Part shown: positions 59,327-64,000 of the stretch, in pieces
How the letters are laid out: every line of letters starts with the position of its first letter
Numbering within the stretch: position 1 is the first letter of the stretch
From: a bacterium
Lineage (GTDB): Bacteria; SAR324; XYD2-FULL-50-16
Assembly (NCBI GenBank): GCA_024275165.1
Contig: JAJRZQ010000006.1
Location: 1-64,000 of the forward strand
DNA length: 64,000 nucleotides
Reading direction: 5' to 3'
The notes under the pieces: model-generated
Database searches by the model: none
What the model saw: only the letters and a program-made list of their open reading frames with translations
Told to the model about the DNA's origin: nothing
Made by a program: the position numbers and the translations under genes

Positions 59327-60075
59327 GCGTGAGCCAAAACATTTGCCGCAATTTCAGCCGCAAGGTAGACAGCTACGATCAGGCCGCAGAGGTTCAAGCC
59401 AGAGCGGCCAAGCAACTGGCCAAAAGGCTGAGCCCAAAACTCCCACCGGGCCCAATCTTAGAAATAGGCTGCGGGACCGGGCTCTTGAGCCAACACTTGG
59501 CTCAACTCTACCCAGAGCGGGAAATCCACTTCACCGACCTTTCCCCCGCCATGGTGGAAGCGACCCAACAACGCCTCGGCAAGCGGGCCAGCTCCTATTT
59601 CTACTGCTTAAACGGGGAGGAATTACAACAAAAAGCCCAATTTTCGGGAATTTTTTCCAGCTTTACCCTCCAGTGGTTCACCGACTTAAAAAAGGGCCTA
59701 AAGGGCATGCAACAAGCGCTGCTTCCAGGGGGGCACTTAGGCTTAGCCCTTCAAGGGGAGGGAAGCTACAGGGAATGGCGTTCCGCCTGTAAGAGCCTGG
59801 GCCTGCCTTTTGCGGGCAACCCCCTGCCCTCGCTGGATCAAATCGCCCTTTTGCTGGACCAATGGACTTGGCATTTTCACCGCACCCAATGGGAGAACCA
59901 CTACCCCCGAGCAATTGATTTTTTTAACAACATCAAACAACTTGGAGCCAACACCCCCTTGAGCGGAAAGCGGCTGACCTTCGGCCAATTCAAAGCCCTG
60001 CTCCACGAATTGGACCAAAACCGACCCTGCGCCTTCAGCACCGAGGTCTTATTGATCGAGGCAATCAAACCATGA
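59323..60075 (+). CDS. bioC: Malonyl-ACP O-methyltransferase
   Basis: A 250-residue SAM-dependent methyltransferase that methylates malonyl-ACP to start pimelate synthesis. RKVDSYDQAAEVQARAAKQL near the N-terminus is a BioC trait. SAM motif LEIGCGTGLLSQHLA, then FTDLSPAMVEATQQRL, and SSFTLQWFTDL agree. Start 59323 is by the 4-bp overlap with bioH. Its end overlaps bioD by 4 bp. Confidence 0.93.
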   Translation: MSVSQNICRNFSRKVDSYDQAAEVQARAAKQLAKRLSPKLPPGPILEIGCGTGLLSQHLAQLYPEREIHFTDLSPAMVEATQQRLGKRASSYFYCLNGEELQQKAQFSGIFSSFTLQWFTDLKKGLKGMQQALLPGGHLGLALQGEGSYREWRSACKSLGLPFAGNPLPSLDQIALLLDQWTWHFHRTQWENHYPRAIDFFNNIKQLGANTPLSGKRLTFGQFKALLHELDQNRPCAFSTEVLLIEAIKP

Positions 60076-60698
60076 GCGACTTGACTTTCCCGAAAGCCTT
60101 TTGGGTCTTGGGCACCGATACGGGAATCGGCAAGACCCTGACCAGCGCCCTTTTAGCCTTGAAACTAAAGGCCCACTACTGGAAACCCATCCAAACCGGT
60201 TACAAAACCGAGCGAGACAGCCTTTTTGTCCGCCAAGCCACGGGCCTGCCGACCCGTCATTTTTTCCCGGAACGCTTCTTGCTCAAAGAACCCCTCTCCC
60301 CCTACCAAGCGGCGAAACTGGAAGGACTACGCATTGATTTGGAGGATTTTTCCCCGCCCCCAGGCGAGTATAAACATTTAATCATCGAGGCCGCCGGAGG
60401 GGTCATGGTACCCCTCAATGAAAGAGACCTCTTTATCGACCTCATCCAAGGTTTCGGCCTGCCCACCCTCTTGGTGGCCAAAAGCGGGCTGGGAACCCTC
60501 AACCACAGTCTGCTCACCATCGAAGCCTTACGCAACCGGGGTATCGAGATCTTAGGCTTGGTACTCAACGGCCCTAAAAACAGGGCAAACAAAAAAACCT
60601 TGGAACTCTTTTCCGGGCTGCCCGTATTGTTTGAAATCGAGCCCCTGCCCGGCCTGACCCCTAAAAACCTCCAACAAGAAATCGACCGATGGGAATAA
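60072..60698 (+). CDS. bioD: Dethiobiotin synthetase
   Basis: A 208-residue ATP-dependent enzyme that closes the ureido ring to give dethiobiotin. P-loop VLGTDTGIGKTLTSALLAL, YWKPIQTGYK, EPLSPYQAAKLEG and IEAAGGVMVPLN are family signatures. Length fits. The end overlaps bioA by 10 bp. bioB, which makes biotin from dethiobiotin, is not in the window. Confidence 0.95.
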   Translation: MSDLTFPKAFWVLGTDTGIGKTLTSALLALKLKAHYWKPIQTGYKTERDSLFVRQATGLPTRHFFPERFLLKEPLSPYQAAKLEGLRIDLEDFSPPPGEYKHLIIEAAGGVMVPLNERDLFIDLIQGFGLPTLLVAKSGLGTLNHSLLTIEALRNRGIEILGLVLNGPKNRANKKTLELFSGLPVLFEIEPLPGLTPKNLQQEIDRWE

Positions 60699-61975
60699 AA
60701 ATCGTACCCGGAAGGGTTTGGATGCCCTACAGCCAAATGAAGGAGGCGAACCCTCTCGCGATCACCAGGGGAAAGGGGGTCTGGCTGGAAACCGAAGGAG
60801 GGGGCAAACTCCTTGACGCTATTTCCAGTTGGTGGGTCAACCTGCACGGCCACGCCCGCCCCGAAATCGCCGAGGCCATCTACCAGCAGGCCTTGAAACT
60901 CTAACAGGTCATCGCGGCGGGATACACCCACCAGCCGGCCCAGGAATTGGCCGACCGCCTCATCGCCTTGACCCCAAAACCCCTCCACCACCTCTTTTAC
61001 AGCGACAACGGGAGTACAGCGGTAGAGGTGGGCCTGAAAATGGCCTTTCAGTTTTGGCGCAACCAAAAGGCCAAGGGAAGAAACCGCTTTTTGGCCCTCC
61101 AGGGGGCCTATCACGGCGATACCTTAGGAACCATGTCAATCGGTGAACGGGGGTTGTTCAACGACCTCTTCGGCGAACTGCTCTTTCAAGCCAAGCTCCT
61201 GCCCCTACCCTACAGCTATTGGGAAAAAAAAGACCTCGAAGCGGAAGAAGACCGCCTGCTGGCCCAAACAGCCCAACACTTAGCCCAAGAAGGAGAAAAC
61301 TACGCCGCCTTGATCGTAGAACCCCTGATTCAAGGGGCCGCGGGAATGAAGCTTTACAGCGCCCGCTATTTAAAGGGACTGGTGGAGTTAGTTCGGAGCC
61401 AGGGCATCTTGGTGATCTTTGACGAGGTGATGACCGGCTTTGGCCGCACCGGGGAATGGTTCGCCGCCGACAAGGCCGGAGTCGCGCCCGATATTCTCTG
61501 CGTTTCCAAGGGGATCACCGGGGGAACCATGCCCCTAGCCGCTACCTTGTGCGATGATTTGGTCTATGAGGCCTTTTTGGGAGACGAGCCCAGCTTAACC
61601 CTGTACCATGGGCATTCCTACACGGCCAACCCCTTAGGATGCGCGGCGGGCCTGGCCAGTTTGAGCATCATGGAAAAAGAGAGCGAAGCCAACTTCCGCC
61701 ATTTAGAGGGGTGGCACACCGAGGAATTGCGCAGTTTGAAAAATAACCCCCGAATCGAGCATTTACGCACCTTAGGCTGCATGGCGGCCATGGAAATCCG
61801 CCCGCAAAAAAAGGCAAGATATACAACCCGCAAGGAACTCATGCACGCCTTTGCCGAAAAAGGGATACTACTGCGGCCCTTGGGCAGCTCGCTGTATGTG
61901 TTGCCGCCCTACTGCATCACCAGAGACGAGTTAGCCCTAGTCTATCAGGTGATTCAAGAGGTTTTAAACGCCTAG
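60689..61975 (+). pseudogene. bioA: Adenosylmethionine-8-amino-7-oxononanoate aminotransferase interrupted by one TAA
   Basis: A 429-codon frame with full BioA similarity: RVWMPYSQMKEANPLAI, LDAISSWWVNLHGHARPEI, SDNGSTAVEVGLKMAFQFW, GAYHGDTLGTMS, DEVMTGFGRTG, PLP Lys274 in CVSKGITGGTMPLA and GHSYTANPLGCAA. Codon 72 is TAA (60902-60904), between AIYQQALKL and QVIAAGYTHQ. Relatives commonly have Glu there (KLEQV), so GAA to TAA is the simplest cause. No other defect is seen. If real, biotin synthesis stops here unless a second bioA exists. Confidence 0.87.
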
Positions 61976-62667
61976 ACCCCCTCCCGCGCCATCTCGATCA
62001 ACAACAGATGCGCCCCGGGCTCGGTTCGCAGGTCGATTTCTTCTGCGATGATCTCTGCGGCGTCGCCATGGCGCATTGCAGCGCCATTTAAAAGCGCCTG
62101 CCCCTCAATGAGTTTCAAGTAGGCCTGCCGCCCTGCCGCCAAGGGGAAGCGGATGGATTTACCGGCGGTCAGCTCCGTGACATAGAGGTTCACATCTTGA
62201 CAGACGGCAATTTCTTCTCGCGGCCCCACCAAATGCAACCATTGATTGAGACGCTCCGACTCTAAAAAGCGTTTTGATCCATAATTCGGGGTTAAATCCT
62301 TTTGCTCGGGAAAAATCCAAATTTGCAAAAATCGACAGGTCTCCTCTCCCTCGTTCATCTCCGAATGAGTGATCCCCGTTCCGGCAGAGAGATATTGAAT
62401 ATCACCGCGGCCTAGAGTTTCTTTATTTTGCATACTGTCTTGATGGGTCAACCCCCCGGCGACCACATAAGAAATAATTTCCATATCTTGATGCGGATGT
62501 CGCCCAAACCCTTGGCGCGGCTGGACCAGATCATCATTTAAAACCCGCAGAACACCAAAATTCAAATTATCTGGATTTCGATATTCGGCAAAAGAAAAAT
62601 GAAACCTGCTTTTCAACCAACCTAAATCGCTGACAAAAAGATCGTTAAAGCGAAGGATGCGAATCAT
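61972..62667 (-). CDS. Pirin-family protein
   Basis: A 231-residue bicupin of the pirin family (YhhW-like). FGRHPHQDMEIISYVVAGGLTHQDS holds the metal-binding His residues (HPHxDMEI and H near GLTHQDS), and AGTGITHSEMNE the final ligands; the start at 62667 is supported by AAAGGA. Members bind Fe or Cu and some show quercetinase activity; the role in bacteria is mostly unclear. It ends overlapping the convergent bioA stop. Confidence 0.92.
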   Translation of the reverse strand: MIRILRFNDLFVSDLGWLKSRFHFSFAEYRNPDNLNFGVLRVLNDDLVQPRQGFGRHPHQDMEIISYVVAGGLTHQDSMQNKETLGRGDIQYLSAGTGITHSEMNEGEETCRFLQIWIFPEQKDLTPNYGSKRFLESERLNQWLHLVGPREEIAVCQDVNLYVTELTAGKSIRFPLAAGRQAYLKLIEGQALLNGAAMRHGDAAEIIAEEIDLRTEPGAHLLLIEMAREGV

Positions 62668-62780
62668 GTTGTTCCTTTTGCTTGAAATTGAAAAGCGTCG
62701 CCCTGCCCCCTGGCCGCCCTTCCAAAGGCAACCAGGGGCGCCTTGTGGGGTTCCCTCTTTCCTGCCCAAGCTAGGCGGGT

Positions 62781-63008
62781 TTAAGTTTGTTTATGCGCCC
62801 CATCGCAATAGGGTTTGCCCTTGGATTTTCCACAGCCGCAGGCGTAAATGGTTTTGTCTTCGCTAAATTTTTCCACAAAAGGCTTCCCACCGACGCTTTT
62901 ATGGGTTCCATCACAATAGGGGCCCTTTTTGCTCTCTCCGCAAGCGCATAGATATAAGGTTTCACCGGCTTTCACAGCAATGGAAAAAGGTTCGTTTTGC
63001 CAAGTCAT
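62781..63008 (-). CDS. Tandem CDGSH iron-sulfur protein
   Basis: A 75-residue protein with two CDGSH modules: CACGESKKGPYCDGTH and CGCGKSKGKPYCDGAH. Each has three Cys and one His that bind a 2Fe-2S cluster. Bacterial members are thought to act in redox or iron-sulfur handling. It is upstream of pirin in the same direction (113-bp gap) and divergent from the LysR gene. Confidence 0.92.
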   Translation of the reverse strand: MTWQNEPFSIAVKAGETLYLCACGESKKGPYCDGTHKSVGGKPFVEKFSEDKTIYACGCGKSKGKPYCDGAHKQT

Positions 63009-63157
63009 AATCTCTCCAGGTTAAGATAAAATCGTTCAAACGCATCAAAACGCAAACCTCGCCTTGGCTTGGTTTACCATTCATGTTTACAGGCTAAATG
63101 ATTATTTGATAGATTAATATTATCTTTTTATAAATAACACCATAGTTTTAAACTAAG

Positions 63158-64000
63158 ATGAACCTCGATCAAATTCGTATTTTTGTCACCATTGCCGAAA
63201 CCGGTAGCTTAGGCGCCGCGGCCAAGGCCCTTTTTCGCACCCAGCCCACTTTAAGCGTGGCCTTAAAAAAATTGGAAGAGGCTCTAGGAGTCCAACTCTT
63301 TTCCCGCAAGGCCTACCGCATGAGTCTCACCGCCGCGGGCAAGCAGCTCTTGCGAAAAGCCCAATATCTTTTAGAACAGGCCAGGGAATTTGAAAACTTA
63401 GGCCGCTATTTATCCTCCGGCCATGAGCCGGAGCTTCGGGTCGCCTTTGACCCCTTGATCCCCATCCAACCGATCCTCCATATCTTAAAAACCTTTGAGC
63501 AAAAATACTGTCAAACCCAGCTCACCTTGGTTTAACAATACCTTTCCGGGGGAATCGAAAAACTCCTGCAAGATAAGGTGGATTTAGCCTTCATTGCCTG
63601 GCCGAGAATTCCCCCTCAGTTGTCTCATCTCCTGGTGCTGGAAATCGAGATGAGGATGGTCGTAAGCCCTAAATTTCCTTTAACCCAAAAAAAAGGTCCC
63701 ATTACGCAAAATGAGCTGCGCGCCCAAGCGCAAATCATCATTAAAGACAGCTCGTCTCAACCCACCAAAGATCAATTTAATGTACTCAGCGGGGGCCGCC
63801 ATTGGGATGTTACCGATTTCTGGACAAAAAAAGACATTATCTTAGAGGGAATGGGGTGGGGGGCTTTGCCCCTACATGTGGTTGAAGAGGAGTTGGAACA
63901 AGGTGAGTTGGTCAAGCTTGAGGTTGAAGGGCTACCCCAAAAAATTAGTTTGCCCGCCTATTTGGCGCGAAAAAAGGAAGGACAGCTCGGCCCGGTGGCC
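63158..64000 (+). pseudogene. LysR-type regulator with one in-frame TAA, 3' end off the window
   Basis: The N-terminal winged-helix (MNLDQIRIFVTIAETGSLG and FRTQPTLSVALKKLEEALG) is typical of LysR-type regulators. Codon 126 is TAA (63533-63535), after TQLTLV. The frame continues with QYLSGGIEKLLQDKVDLAFI, AQAQIIIKDSS and HWDVTDFWTKKDIILEGMG to the edge, the usual effector-binding domain. Glu at the stop is plausible (xEQYLSGG), via GAA to TAA. The window ends before the natural stop. It is divergent from CDGSH and pirin genes, its likely targets. Confidence 0.82.

Noticed and set aside
8325-63535. Genome-wide reassignment of TAA/TAG to Glu
   Set aside because: Many genes end in TAA or TAG at natural places, for example the overlapping fliM TAA and thiE TAG at 23267-23270, and metF and prfB.
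1-64000. tRNA, rRNA, CRISPR arrays and phage genes
   Set aside because: I looked in all gaps and saw no cloverleaf, no short regular repeats with spacers and no phage or integrase genes.

Overview
The window is dense bacterial chromosome: about 65 genes, mostly intact housekeeping genes in short overlapping operons, with no rRNA, tRNA, CRISPR, prophage or complete insertion sequence seen. A PpiD-type periplasmic chaperone, lipoproteins plus Lgt, a di-heme frdCAB-type succinate dehydrogenase/fumarate reductase, flagellar switch proteins and many signalling proteins indicate a motile Gram-negative bacterium. It is plausibly proteobacterial or from a delta-like lineage, but no marker here fixes the phylum. 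The organism decodes UGA as selenocysteine, because its SelD is itself a selenoprotein with a bacterial SECIS hairpin.

Layout. 1-3.1 kb: 3'-truncated SF1 helicase and two DoxX-like membrane proteins. 3.5-7.2 kb: small acidic protein, an HD-GYP protein and a 625-residue protein of unknown function. 7.4-12.5 kb: FMN-type split-barrel protein, an interrupted M28/glutaminyl-cyclase-like enzyme, an AGCS amino-acid:cation symporter and a membrane alpha/beta-hydrolase lacking its catalytic Ser. 12.7-15.4 kb: bacteriohemerythrin, two response regulators and a Gfo/Idh-type oxidoreductase. 15.7-23.9 kb: small secreted proteins, trpE-trpG-metF, rsmG, a FliN/FliM-like pair and thiE. 24-30 kb: hybrid histidine kinase, ftsQ, interrupted argD and prfB with its programmed frameshift. 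30-34 kb: envelope cluster (TPR lipoprotein, membrane or secreted protein, coiled-coil protein, PpiD). 34-42.8 kb: pheA-lgt-metA, then murA-tmk-holB and selD-amrS on the other strand. 43-46.6 kb: MBL hydrolase, antiporter with CBS protein, two Hsp20 genes. 47-51.5 kb: prfC, a RusA-like protein, serC, proC and a lipoprotein. 51.5-57.5 kb: frdCAB with a UbiA-type gene, then two hydrolases. 57.5-64 kb: bioF-bioH-bioC-bioD-bioA, then pirin and CDGSH genes divergent from a LysR gene.

Two signals run across the whole window. First, a 210-bp element with 16-bp terminal inverted repeats and several internal hairpins occurs four times between genes; it looks like a non-autonomous MITE-like element. 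Second, four otherwise intact genes (M28/QC enzyme, argD, bioA, lysR) each carry exactly one in-frame TAG or TAA. In each case the stop is one G-to-T change from a Glu codon, and the frame is perfectly conserved on both sides. Normal TAA and TAG terminators elsewhere argue against a genome-wide code change. Recent nonsense mutation, a G-to-T sequencing or assembly artefact, or local readthrough remain possible.
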